Shown piece after piece: positions 38,402 to 47,031 of a stretch of DNA of 64,000 bases (positions within the stretch are counted from its first letter, which is position 1; each line of letters begins with the position of its first letter). Made by a program: the position numbers and the translations under genes. Under the pieces are notes generated by a model, which was given only the letters and a program-made list of their open reading frames with translations, made no database searches and was not told the DNA's origin. The stretch comes from Pseudomonas japonica (GTDB lineage Bacteria > Pseudomonadota > Gammaproteobacteria > Pseudomonadales > Pseudomonadaceae), in NCBI RefSeq assembly GCF_900188455.1, contig NZ_FZOL01000001.1, positions 372,001 to 436,000 on the forward strand, in the 5' to 3' direction.

Positions 38402-39043
38402 ATGACCCCGCGCAGCCTGACCGGCGCGGCGGCCGTGCTCGGCTGGTTCGCCCTGGCGGTGCAGATGTACCTGATTCTTCTGGCGCGCTGGCAGGACCAG
38501 GCCAGCCTGCTGGGCGGGCTGGTGAATTTCTTCGGTTTCTTTACCGTATTGAGCAATGTGCTGGTGGCCACGGTACTGACCCAGGCGGCCTTCGGTCGCG
38601 CCGCGTCGGCGTGGCGGTTCTGGCTGGTGCCGTGGGTCGCTTCCGGGGTGCTGGTGAGCATTCTGTTCGTGGCGATCGCCTACAGCCTGCTGCTCCGTCA
38701 TCTCTGGCAACCCCAGGGCTGGCAATGGCTGGCGGACGGTCTGCTGCACGACGTGATGCCGGCGCTGTTCGCGCTCTACTGGTGGCGGCGGGTGGCGAAG
38801 GGGACGTTGCGGCTCAGGCACCTGCTGGCTTGGGTGCTGTATCCGCTGGGTTATTTCGGCTATGCGCTGCTGCGTGGCCACTGGGTCGGTTTCTACCCGT
38901 ACCCGTTCATCGATGTGCCGACGCTGGGCTATGCGCGGGTGCTGGGCAATGCCCTGGTGATGCTGCTGGCGTTCGTGCTGCTGGGCCTGGGCATCATCGC
39001 TCTCGATCGCTGGCAGGGCAGGCGCGTGGCGCGCCTGCCATAA
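38402..39043 (+). CDS. Pr6Pr family membrane protein
   Basis: A 213-residue protein with about six membrane helices (for example TGAAAVLGWFALAVQMYLIL and FFTVLSNVLVATVL). The pattern FTVLSNVL, HDVMPALFALYWW and GFYPYPFIDV matches the bacterial Pr6Pr (FAR-17a/AIG1-like) membrane family, whose activity in bacteria is unknown. The ATG at 38402 is 5 bases after the VF530 stop, so the two genes are likely co-transcribed. It converges on the reductase gene with a 9-base gap. Confidence 0.85.
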   Translation: MTPRSLTGAAAVLGWFALAVQMYLILLARWQDQASLLGGLVNFFGFFTVLSNVLVATVLTQAAFGRAASAWRFWLVPWVASGVLVSILFVAIAYSLLLRHLWQPQGWQWLADGLLHDVMPALFALYWWRRVAKGTLRLRHLLAWVLYPLGYFGYALLRGHWVGFYPYPFIDVPTLGYARVLGNALVMLLAFVLLGLGIIALDRWQGRRVARLP

Positions 39044-39052
39044 GTCCCTGAG

Positions 39053-39820
39053 TCAATCGTCGTCGTTCGGGTCGAGGCGCCAGTAGGCGGCGGCCTTGAT
39101 GCGATCGTCGGCGATGCCTTTGTGTTCCAGCAGCAGCGCCTTGGCCTTGCGGGTCAGGGCTTTTTCCAGCGCGACCCAGGCGTACAGATCGCCGGGTGGC
39201 AGGCTGAGGTCGGTCAGCACTTGCAGCAGGTCGTCGCGGTGCCGCTCGATCCAGATCACCTCGACATCGGCCTTGCTCGGCAGCGGCTGGCGCTCCTGTT
39301 CGTCCTCGATCTCGATCAGCGCCAGGACCTTGCGCCCGGCCGGCAATTCCTCCAGACGCCGGCCGATGGCCGGGATCGCGGTTTCGTCACCCACCAGCAG
39401 GTAGCTGTCGAAGATATCCGGTACCACCAGCGAGCCGCGCGGCCCGGCGATGTTCAGCTTGTGGCCGGGTTCGGCCTGGGCCGCCCAGGTCGAGGCGGGG
39501 CCATCGCCGTGGAGGACGAAGTCCAGGTCCAGTTCGTTGTTGGCCAGGTCGATGCGCCGTGGGGTGTACTCGCGCATGGTTGGCTTGATGCCTTCCCTGG
39601 GCAGGTCGAGGGCGTCCATGGCCGCCTGTTCCTCGGCGTTGTTGGCGAACAGCAGTTTGACGTGATCGTCGCTGCCGAGGCTGATGAAGCCTTGCAGCTG
39701 CGCGCCGCCGAGGGTGATGCGGCGCATGCGTGGGGTCAGCTCGGTCACCCGCAGCACGCTCAACTGGCGGTGACGGATTTCGTGCATGACGCGGTGGATG
39801 GTGGTTTCGCTGGCTGTCAT
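39053..39820 (-). CDS. Siderophore-interacting FAD ferric reductase (YqjH/ViuB-like)
   Basis: A 255-residue flavoprotein of the siderophore-interacting family that reduces ferric chelates to release iron. The FAD part has PTMREYTPRRID (RxYTxR motif, about residues 80-91) and FVLHGDGPASTWAAQA; the NAD(P)H part has LLVGDETAIPAIGRRLEELP and AWVALEKALTRKAKALLLE. The start at 39820 overlaps the stop of the PadR gene by 4 bases (ATGA), so they form one operon. This resembles E. coli yqjH, which is controlled by the nickel-responsive regulator YqjI. Confidence 0.93.
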   Translation of the reverse strand: MTASETTIHRVMHEIRHRQLSVLRVTELTPRMRRITLGGAQLQGFISLGSDDHVKLLFANNAEEQAAMDALDLPREGIKPTMREYTPRRIDLANNELDLDFVLHGDGPASTWAAQAEPGHKLNIAGPRGSLVVPDIFDSYLLVGDETAIPAIGRRLEELPAGRKVLALIEIEDEQERQPLPSKADVEVIWIERHRDDLLQVLTDLSLPPGDLYAWVALEKALTRKAKALLLEHKGIADDRIKAAAYWRLDPNDDD

Positions 39821-40383
39821 TCGGATGGCTCCTGGGAAGGTTGATGTGCCGGGCCGGCAACGATGGCTCTGGCGGTGTCGTTGAGCAGCTTGCGCACCCG
39901 CTCGATTTCTTCTGGGTTCCAGCGTCCGCTGTGCATCTGCAGGGCGTGACGCAGGTTGTGCACGGCTTCGTGGATCTCTGGCGGACGGTCGTGACCGCGC
40001 AGCGAGCGCTTGCTCACTTCGATGCGGGTACGCACGCCGTCGAGGGCCACGGCCTGTTCCTTGAGGAACGCGCGACCGGCGTCGGTGGCCTGGTAGCGCT
40101 TCTTGCTGCCGTGGGTTTCGCCGCTGATGAGTTCGCTTTCTTCGAGAAAGGTCAGGGTCGGGTAGATGACCCCGGGGCTGGGGCTGTAGTTGCCGTCGAA
40201 CAGGGTTTCGATCTGGCGGATCAGGTCGTAGCCGTGGCACGGCTGTTCGGCCAGCATCGACAGCAGCAGCAGCTTCAGGTCGCCGGGGGCGAATACCCGC
40301 GGCCCACGGTCGCCGCGTTCGCGACGGCGTTCGAAGCCCTCGGTGTCTCGATGGCCATGGTGGCCGTGGTGGTGATCGCGCAT
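39817..40383 (-). CDS. PadR family regulator with His-rich N-terminus (YqjI-like)
   Basis: A 188-residue repressor-type protein. The first 15 residues are rich in histidine (MRDHHHGHHGHRD), like E. coli YqjI, which uses such a tail to bind nickel. The PadR winged helix (about residues 32-110) has LKLLLLSMLAEQPCHGYDLI and YSPSPGVIYPTLTFLEE; the C-terminal part is the dimerisation helix. It probably represses its own operon with the reductase. A two-copy palindromic operator lies 24-57 bases upstream. Metal response is inferred from the tail and the gene pair. Confidence 0.93.
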   Translation of the reverse strand: MRDHHHGHHGHRDTEGFERRRERGDRGPRVFAPGDLKLLLLSMLAEQPCHGYDLIRQIETLFDGNYSPSPGVIYPTLTFLEESELISGETHGSKKRYQATDAGRAFLKEQAVALDGVRTRIEVSKRSLRGHDRPPEIHEAVHNLRHALQMHSGRWNPEEIERVRKLLNDTARAIVAGPAHQPSQEPSE

Positions 40384-40406
40384 GGGATGTCTCCTGGGTT
40401 GCTTGC

Positions 40407-40440
40407 GATATGTCTTAAGATATTACTCAAGATATATCTT
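40407..40440 (-). promoter_or_regulatory. Candidate PadR/YqjI operator
   Basis: AAGATATATCTT (40429-40440) is a perfect 12-base palindrome. Next to it GATATGTCTTAAGATAT (40407-40423) carries related half-sites. They lie in the promoter region of the padR-reductase operon and are AT-rich in an otherwise GC-rich sequence. Confidence 0.65.
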
Positions 40441-40471
40441 ATTGCAACCCCAACCCCCAGAGACCTCCCGC

Positions 40472-40589
40472 CGTAGGAGCGCGGCTTGCCCGCGAAAGGA
40501 CCGCGAAGCGGTCCCACAACGCTAATCAGAAATTGATCGGATTTGGGGACCGCTTCGCGGTCCTTTCGCGGGCGAGCCGCGCTCCTACG
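40472..40589. repeat. REP inverted pair (family A)
   Basis: Arms 40472-40515 and 40546-40589 are near-perfect reverse complements with the same GTAGGAGCGCGGCTTGCC end as the pair at 1342. The pair lies between the PadR promoter and the 3' end of the transglycosylase gene. Confidence 0.93.
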
Positions 40590-40608
40590 AGGGATGCCGC
40601 CAACGGTT

Positions 40609-43600
40609 TCAATGCGTCTGGGTCACGCTCGACCCCGGCTCCGCCATCAGCGGCACCGCGCACTGGGTGTTGCCACCCGGCTTGAGATACGGCAGCAGGA
40701 TCGGCGCCATGCCCTTGAGCACCTGCACCGGCAGCGCCGAGGTGAATTTGAACGATTCCGCCGCGCGTCCCGGCACGAAGGCGGTGAGGGTGCCGAAGTG
40801 GTTGTCGCCCAGGTAGAACACGAAGGTCGCTGTGCGGTTCAGCGAGCGCGAACCGATCAGCCGGCCACCGGCGCCGAAGCTTTCGATACGGTTGTCACCG
40901 GTCCCGGTCTTGCCACCCATGGTCAGCACCGTGCCGTCATCCAGCTTGAAGGTACCGGCCACGCGCCGCGCGGTACCGGCATCCACCACTTGCGACAGGG
41001 CTCCACGCAGGGCCCGCGCGACTTCCACCGAGAGCACCCGCTCACCACGGTCCGGATCACCGGCGAGGCTCACTTCGTAAGGCGTGCCGGCGGCGAAGTG
41101 CAGGGTGTCGATACGCAGCACCGGCAGGCGCACGCCGTCGTTCTGGATGATCCCGATCAGCTCGGCGAGGGCCGCCGGACGGTCGCCGGAGCTGCCGATG
41201 GCAGTGGCCAGCGACGGCACCAGGTGATCGAAGGGGTAGCCGACGCGTTTCCAGCGCTGGTGGATATCGAGGAAGGCCTCGACTTCGACCAGGGTGCGGA
41301 TCCGGCTGTCGCGGGCGCCCTGGTGCTTGCTCTTGAACAGCCAGCCATACACCTCCTGGCGCTCGAAATGACTGGCCAGCACCGCTTCCTGGAAGCTCGC
41401 GCTGGGGTGCTTGAGCAGGTAGCCGAGCAGCCACAGGTCCAGCGGGTGGGCCTTGGCGATGAAGCCCTGGTCGGGCAGGTCGTATTTGCCCGGGCCATAG
41501 GCGTAGTACAGGGTGTCCAGGCGTTCCTCGCTGAGCGGGTCCTTCTTGCCGCTGACGGGTTTGCTCACCAGGCCCTCTTTTTTCATGTGGGCCCGCACGA
41601 AGGCGTTGAAGGTGCTCTGGTCGGCCTCGGGGAACAGGTAGCGATGCACCGCCGCCAGGCGGATCGGCGTGACATGCATGCCGTCGAGGAAGGTGTCGAG
41701 ACGCTCCTGGGAGGTCTTGCGCTGGTACTTTTTCCAGAACCGCCGAAGGTAATCGGTCCCTTCGCGATCGGCGAAGCGCGCCAGGTATTCCTGACGGCGC
41801 GGTTCGGCATCGTCGCGCAGCAGCGCCGCGCTGTTGCCTGGCGCCTGGTAGGTGCTGTAGCGCACCAGGTCGCGCATCAGGCGGATGAAGGGCAGGTTGA
41901 TCGACTCGCGCAGGGAGTCCTTGAGCGTCGGGATGCGGCTGTTGTCTTCCTTGCGGAAGTTGTTGAACACATGCAGGCCGCCGCCGGTGAAGAAGGCTTC
42001 GCCGGGGCTGGCGGAATACTTGCGCTCCAGCGCCGCGTCGAGCATCGCGTTGATATCGCGGTCCTTGTTCTGGATCAGCCAGTCGATGGACCAGCGGGTG
42101 ATGAAGTCGAGTTCGGCCACCTCGACCTTCTTCAGTTCCGGCACCGTCATGTTGCCGTAGCGGTCATGCAGCTCGGAGATGATTTCCAGGTAGCTGGTCA
42201 GCACCCGCAGCTTGGCGGTGGAGCCCAGTTCCAGCTTGCTGCCTTCGTTGATGTCGAACGGCTGGTCGGTGCTGTCGGTCTGCACCCGCACCCGCGAACC
42301 GTCGGCGGTACGCTCCATCAGGGTGAAGCTGTAGCGCACCTGGGTGGTGCTGGTGGGCGTCAGCAGGCGTTCGCCGAACAGGCCCATCTTGGCGGCGAAC
42401 TCCGGGTTGGCGAGGTTCTTCAGGTAATCGCTGATCTGGTTCTGCAGGCCCGACTGCAAGGTACTGGTGGCCGACAGGTCGAGGCGGTCGAGATCGTACA
42501 GCGGCCGCGCGAGCATGCTCGACAGGCGGCTGCGGGCGACGCTGATGCCCTTGTTGGTGACGATCGGCACGATGGTCGGCTGCGCCACCCAGTCGCGGTA
42601 GATCGCCTTGCTGGCCAGGGCGGCGTCGGCCAGCGGCTGGTCGACGATGTTGTTGGCGGCGAGCAGGCGGATATGGCTGTCGGTCAGGATCGCCAGCTCG
42701 TTGCGCCCCTTGGCCAGGAAGTGCGAGGGGCGTCGCTGGGCGATCATCAGCGAGAGCACCTGGCGCAGGGCCAGGCCGCGGGCGGCGAGGCTCTGCGCAT
42801 CGCTGGCATTCGATGCCAGCAGGCGGTTGACCTCGGCGAAATCGGCGCCGTACCAGACGCGCAGGCCTTCGGCCATGCCGTGCACTTCGCCATGTCCGGG
42901 GACCGCCGACAGCGGCACGCTGTTGAGGTAGTCGCGGACGATGCGCTGGCGCGCGTCCAGGGTCTGCGGGCCGTCCTGATAGGCGCGCACGCTGGCGGAA
43001 ATCATCTGGCGGATCTTCTCCGCGCCCGACACGGTCAGGCCGTCAGGCGAGTGGCGGTACTTTTCCAGCTGGGTCGCCAGGGTACTGCCCCCCGCCGACT
43101 GGCCGGGCAGGGCCAGGTACTTGGCGACCTGGGTGTAGGCGGCCTTGGCGAACCGCGGCCAGTCCACCGCCGGGTTGGCGTTGGGGTCGTTGGGGTCGAG
43201 CAGGTCGCGGTTCTCGATGAACAGCAGGCTGTGCACGATCACCGGCGGAATCGAGGTGAAGTCCGGATACAGGTGTTGCGGATACTGGTACTGGTAGAGC
43301 ATGTCGCCCTTGCAGTCGGTGATGCTCAGGCCGCTCTGGATCTTCTCGGTATAGGGTACGAAAAAGCCGCGATCGACGTAGTTCATCAGCGCAGGCGAGA
43401 AGCGCGTCTGCTGGACTACCACGTAGTCCCGCTTCAGCAGACGCGGAATGAATTCTCCCAGCGAGCTGTAGCCCAGGCGCTTGTCGAACGGCCCTTCACC
43501 GGGATAGACCATGGCGTCGGTCGGGCCCTTGTCCAGGGAGTAGGTGAGGGTACTGGCGAGCTTGCTGAATTCGCGGGATTGCAGGGCGGAGGTCTGCATC

Positions 43601-43773
43601 TCCTTGCTCGCGGCGTAGGCGAGCAGGGCCAGGGTAGCCAGCACGATCAGCAGGATCAGCCACCACAGGTAGCGCAGGGGGGAACGGCGGCGAGGCGATG
43701 ACGGCGACGGTTGTTCCGTTGTCTCAGCGGGAGCCAGATTTTTGTCGTGATCCGAGTGCCACTGTGCGCCCAT
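40609..43773 (-). CDS. Large GT51 transglycosylase / transpeptidase (PBP-like)
   Basis: Bitopic membrane protein of 1054 residues; a membrane helix lies at about residues 34-55 (YLWWLILLIVLATLALLAY). The GT51 glycosyltransferase region shows divergent motifs: IENRDLL with a long insert before PAVDWPRF, GGSTLATQLEKYRHS and RQRIVRDYLNS. The C-terminal penicillin-binding part has the serine motif ELGSTAKLRVL, an SIN motif (ESINLPFIRL) and KTGTGDN. It is much longer than class A PBPs and resembles the PA0788-type proteins of Pseudomonas. Whether it polymerises peptidoglycan is unproven. The start at 43773 (MGAQWHSDHD) is preferred over an ATG 21 codons upstream. Confidence 0.88.
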   Translation of the reverse strand: MGAQWHSDHDKNLAPAETTEQPSPSSPRRRSPLRYLWWLILLIVLATLALLAYAASKEMQTSALQSREFSKLASTLTYSLDKGPTDAMVYPGEGPFDKRLGYSSLGEFIPRLLKRDYVVVQQTRFSPALMNYVDRGFFVPYTEKIQSGLSITDCKGDMLYQYQYPQHLYPDFTSIPPVIVHSLLFIENRDLLDPNDPNANPAVDWPRFAKAAYTQVAKYLALPGQSAGGSTLATQLEKYRHSPDGLTVSGAEKIRQMISASVRAYQDGPQTLDARQRIVRDYLNSVPLSAVPGHGEVHGMAEGLRVWYGADFAEVNRLLASNASDAQSLAARGLALRQVLSLMIAQRRPSHFLAKGRNELAILTDSHIRLLAANNIVDQPLADAALASKAIYRDWVAQPTIVPIVTNKGISVARSRLSSMLARPLYDLDRLDLSATSTLQSGLQNQISDYLKNLANPEFAAKMGLFGERLLTPTSTTQVRYSFTLMERTADGSRVRVQTDSTDQPFDINEGSKLELGSTAKLRVLTSYLEIISELHDRYGNMTVPELKKVEVAELDFITRWSIDWLIQNKDRDINAMLDAALERKYSASPGEAFFTGGGLHVFNNFRKEDNSRIPTLKDSLRESINLPFIRLMRDLVRYSTYQAPGNSAALLRDDAEPRRQEYLARFADREGTDYLRRFWKKYQRKTSQERLDTFLDGMHVTPIRLAAVHRYLFPEADQSTFNAFVRAHMKKEGLVSKPVSGKKDPLSEERLDTLYYAYGPGKYDLPDQGFIAKAHPLDLWLLGYLLKHPSASFQEAVLASHFERQEVYGWLFKSKHQGARDSRIRTLVEVEAFLDIHQRWKRVGYPFDHLVPSLATAIGSSGDRPAALAELIGIIQNDGVRLPVLRIDTLHFAAGTPYEVSLAGDPDRGERVLSVEVARALRGALSQVVDAGTARRVAGTFKLDDGTVLTMGGKTGTGDNRIESFGAGGRLIGSRSLNRTATFVFYLGDNHFGTLTAFVPGRAAESFKFTSALPVQVLKGMAPILLPYLKPGGNTQCAVPLMAEPGSSVTQTH

Positions 43774-44202
43774 AGTCTTAAGCCTGATTTCGTTATTTCT
43801 CTTGCTTTGTCTGAAGCTTAGACGCTGGCCGGACATGGTGAAAAAATTGTTGAGAGCTGCCAGCTATTTCATAAAACCATGTGCGAAAAGCACTCATTTT
43901 CCCGTTTTCATCTCTCTGCCCCTTTTTGGTGCCTACGCCACGCCAGCCGTGGTTTCCTGGGAAATGCCACTCCGTAAAGGGCATTTCTGCCGAGACTTAT
44001 CGCCAAATATCACTACTTTTATAGTGGAAAGCCCTGCTTACGCCTCCCTATACTGCACGCCCTTCGCTCTGCTGGCACCTTGACTGCCCGCGGACGGTTT
44101 CACCCACAAGGTCGAAGCCGGCGAGGCGTCGCGTCCTGCCTATCGGCGATGCGTGCGTCTGCACGATTGCTCATATCCAATAACAAGATGAGGTTGTATC
44201 TC
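43774..44202. promoter_or_regulatory. Divergent intergenic region, transglycosylase / permease
   Basis: A 429-base gap that is AT-richer than its surroundings. It holds a possible -10 box TATACT (44049-44054) for the permease, giving a leader of about 145 bases. No convincing small gene, repeat or known riboswitch was recognised. Confidence 0.5.
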
Positions 44203-45624
44203 ATGCCAGTCGGCAATCCCTCCAATCACGACGGGACCGTTCAGGGCGGCCCGCTGAAACGTGAACTCGGCGAACGGCACATTCGTCTCATGGCCCTTGG
44301 CGCCTGCATCGGCGTCGGTCTGTTTCTCGGTTCGGCCAAGGCCATCGAAATGGCCGGTCCGGCCATCATGCTCTCCTACATCATTGGCGGCCTGGCGATC
44401 CTGGTGATCATGCGCGCGCTTGGCGAAATGGCCGTGCACAACCCGGTGGCCGGCTCCTTCAGCCGCTACGCCCAGGACTACCTCGGCCCGCTGGCGGGCT
44501 TTCTCACCGGCTGGAACTACTGGTTCCTGTGGCTGGTGACCTGTGTCGCCGAGATCACCGCGGTGGCCATCTACATGGGCATCTGGTTCCCCGACGTCCC
44601 CCGCTGGATCTGGGCCCTGGCCGCCCTGGGCAGCATGGGCGCGGTCAACCTGGTCGCGGTCAAGGCCTTCGGTGAATTCGAATTCTGGTTCGCCCTGATC
44701 AAGATCGTCACCATCATCGCCATGGTCATCGGCGGCATTGGCGTGATCGCCTTCGGCTTCGGCAACGACGGGGTCGCGCTGGGGATTTCCAACCTGTGGA
44801 GCAACGGCGGCTTCATGCCCAATGGCGTGACCGGCGTGCTGATGTCGCTGCAGATGGTGATGTTCGCCTACCTTGGCGTGGAGATGATCGGCCTCACCGC
44901 CGGCGAAGCGCGCAACCCGCAGAAGACCATCCCGCACGCCATCGGCTCGGTGTTCTGGCGCATTCTGCTGTTCTATGTCGGCGCGCTGTTCGTGATCCTC
45001 TCGATCTACCCATGGAACGGCATCGGCAGCGCTGGCAGCCCGTTCGTCATGACCTTCGAACGCCTGGGCATCAAGACCGCCGCCGGCATCATCAACTTCG
45101 TGGTCATCACCGCCGCGCTGTCGTCGTGCAACGGCGGCATCTTCAGCACCGGGCGCATGCTCTACAGCCTGGCGCAGAACCGTCAGGCCCCGGCAGTGTT
45201 CGCCCGTACCGCGAGCAACGGCGTACCGCGCAATGCCCTGCTGCTGTCGATCGGCGCGTTGCTGCTGGGCGTGCTGGCCAACTACCTGGTGCCGGAGAAA
45301 GTGTTCGTCTGGGTGACGTCGATCGCCACCTTCGGCGCGATCTGGACCTGGGCCATGATCCTGCTGGCGCAACTGAAGTTCCGCGCCGGGCTGAGCAATG
45401 CCGAGCGTGACCGTCTGCAGTTCCGCATGTGGCTGTGGCCGCTCAGCTCGTACCTGGCGCTGGGCTTCCTGATCCTGGTGGTGGGCCTGATGGCGTACTT
45501 CGAGGACACCCGTGTGGCCCTGTATGTCGGGCCGGCGTTCCTGGTGCTGCTGACGGCCCTGTACTACGGGCTGAAGCTGGCGCCGAAAGGGGACGAGGCT
45601 GGAGTGGTACGAACCGCGTCCTGA
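44203..45624 (+). CDS. Amino-acid permease (APC family, ProY-like)
   Basis: Inner-membrane transporter of 473 residues with about twelve helices. The family marks are GERHIRLMALGACIGVGLFLGS (shortened here), MRALGEMAVHNPVAGSF, AGFLTGWNYWFLW and EMIGLTAGEARNPQKTIP. It most resembles proline-specific permease ProY and histidine permease HutT in the APC family; the substrate cannot be fixed by eye. GATGAGG at 44187-44193 supports the ATG at 44203 (MPVGNPSNHDG). It is followed by a REP pair. The long leader may carry regulation. Confidence 0.92.
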   Translation: MPVGNPSNHDGTVQGGPLKRELGERHIRLMALGACIGVGLFLGSAKAIEMAGPAIMLSYIIGGLAILVIMRALGEMAVHNPVAGSFSRYAQDYLGPLAGFLTGWNYWFLWLVTCVAEITAVAIYMGIWFPDVPRWIWALAALGSMGAVNLVAVKAFGEFEFWFALIKIVTIIAMVIGGIGVIAFGFGNDGVALGISNLWSNGGFMPNGVTGVLMSLQMVMFAYLGVEMIGLTAGEARNPQKTIPHAIGSVFWRILLFYVGALFVILSIYPWNGIGSAGSPFVMTFERLGIKTAAGIINFVVITAALSSCNGGIFSTGRMLYSLAQNRQAPAVFARTASNGVPRNALLLSIGALLLGVLANYLVPEKVFVWVTSIATFGAIWTWAMILLAQLKFRAGLSNAERDRLQFRMWLWPLSSYLALGFLILVVGLMAYFEDTRVALYVGPAFLVLLTALYYGLKLAPKGDEAGVVRTAS

Positions 45625-45642
45625 CCGCGCGGTCCATTGACC

Positions 45643-45745
45643 TGTAGGAGCTGGCTTGCCTGCGAAAGGACCGCATAGCGGTCCCAGAGCGCAATGAAAT
45701 CTGGGACCGCTATGCGGTCCTTTCGCAGGCAAGCCAGCTCCTACA
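45643..45745. repeat. REP inverted pair (family A)
   Basis: Arms 45643-45688 and 45700-45745 are perfect 46-base reverse complements around an 11-base spacer, with TGTAGGAGCTGGCTTGCC ends. It lies in the convergent gap between the permease and opgC. Confidence 0.95.
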
Positions 45746-45760
45746 CGGATTTGGGTAGCC

Positions 45761-46885
45761 CTACACGGTCTGCACCGCCCCCACCCGATTCAACCGCCTG
45801 TTCCAGTCCAGCCAAACCGCCAGCCCCATCATCAAACCCACCCCCGCCAGCGCCGTCAGCACCTGCATCGGCCACTGATCGTCGCCCAGCGCATTGGCCA
45901 TGTCCGCCAGCGGCGCCAGCAGCACACCGAAGCAGAACACCTCCAGCGAATAGCGCCCCATGCGGCAGCTCTGTCGCGCCAGCCAGCTTTCCACCCACGG
46001 CCCGCTCGGCAGCAAACGCGCGGTGCAGTAGGCCAGGGCGAGGAAATGCAGCAAGCGCGCCGGCGACAGGTTGGTCTTGCTGATCGGATACAGCCACTCG
46101 GCCAGCACCTTCGGCATCAGCGCGTCATGCACCTGCGGCCAGCGCCAGGACAGGGCGATCGCCGCGCACACCAGTAGATACCCCGCCGCCACCAGGAACA
46201 GCGGCTGGCGCCACACCGGTCGCACCCGCGGCGGCTGCTCGCGCTGGGCATGGATCGCCACCGCGCCGCCGAGGATGAACAGCAACTGCCAGGCCAGTGG
46301 ATTGAAGAACCACACGCCGCCTTCCTGCGCCGCCAGGTTCCACTGGAACATCGGCGCCATCAGGTACAGCGCCGCGGAAAACCCCACCACGTATTCAGCC
46401 CGGCGCAACAGCAACGGCAGCACCAGCGGCAGGCCGAGCAGCAGGAGGATGTACAGCGGCAAGGGGTCCATCAGGTTGGGCTTGAAGCGCAGGAGCAATT
46501 CGTCCACCAGCGCCTGCTGCGGGTTGCCGAGGAAATAGTAGAGGCCCATGTCCTGGATCATGTCGCGGGTTTCCACATGGTTGTTGGCGACGAAGACGAT
46601 GCCCATCAGCAACACCAGCAGGAAAATGTGCACCACGTACAGCACCCAGGCGCGGCGCAGGATGCGCACGCAAGCCACCACCCAGCCATCGCGCAGCGCC
46701 ACCTTGCCGTAGGCCAGCACCGCGGCGTAGCCGGCAAGGAAGACGAAGATCTCCGCGGCATCGCTGAAGCCGAAATTGCGCACGGTGAGGTTGGCCAGCG
46801 GGTTGCCGGGAATGTGGTCCCAGAAGATGAAGACCAGCGCCAGGCCACGGAAGAAATCGATTCGATGGTCACGGGCGTTGGTCAT
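45761..46885 (-). CDS. opgC: OpgC family membrane protein
   Basis: Polytopic inner-membrane protein of 374 residues with about ten helices, of the OpgC family that adds succinyl groups to osmoregulated periplasmic glucans. The N-terminus shows RDHRIDFFRGLALVFIFWDH, typical of the family, followed by FGFSDAAEIFVFLAGYAAVL; FSAALYLMAPMFQWN and NPLAWQLLFILGG lie further on. The start at 46885 (MTNARDHRIDF) is chosen over an ATG 21 codons upstream that lacks family similarity. No opgG/opgH genes are next to it. Confidence 0.9.
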   Translation of the reverse strand: MTNARDHRIDFFRGLALVFIFWDHIPGNPLANLTVRNFGFSDAAEIFVFLAGYAAVLAYGKVALRDGWVVACVRILRRAWVLYVVHIFLLVLLMGIVFVANNHVETRDMIQDMGLYYFLGNPQQALVDELLLRFKPNLMDPLPLYILLLLGLPLVLPLLLRRAEYVVGFSAALYLMAPMFQWNLAAQEGGVWFFNPLAWQLLFILGGAVAIHAQREQPPRVRPVWRQPLFLVAAGYLLVCAAIALSWRWPQVHDALMPKVLAEWLYPISKTNLSPARLLHFLALAYCTARLLPSGPWVESWLARQSCRMGRYSLEVFCFGVLLAPLADMANALGDDQWPMQVLTALAGVGLMMGLAVWLDWNRRLNRVGAVQTV

Positions 46886-47031
46886 GATCGGCGCTCTTGC
46901 ACAGGTGTGTTTCAGTAGAGGATCGGGATCGGCGCCTGGCGGTTCCACGCCACGGATCTTTGCCGATCAGTGGCGCGGAGGGTGGGGAGTTTTACCGGAC
47001 ATTGCAAAGTAACGATGTTACCGAATGTCTC

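Noticed and set aside
38010..38661. N-terminal extension of the ZnuD-like receptor to a 902-residue frame
   Set aside because: The extension crosses the Zur box and overlaps the VF530 and Pr6Pr genes, while a normal signal peptide starts at 38010.
40543..43701. A 1052-residue plus-strand open frame
   Set aside because: It is the antisense shadow of the GT51/transpeptidase gene; its composition lacks membrane or domain features.
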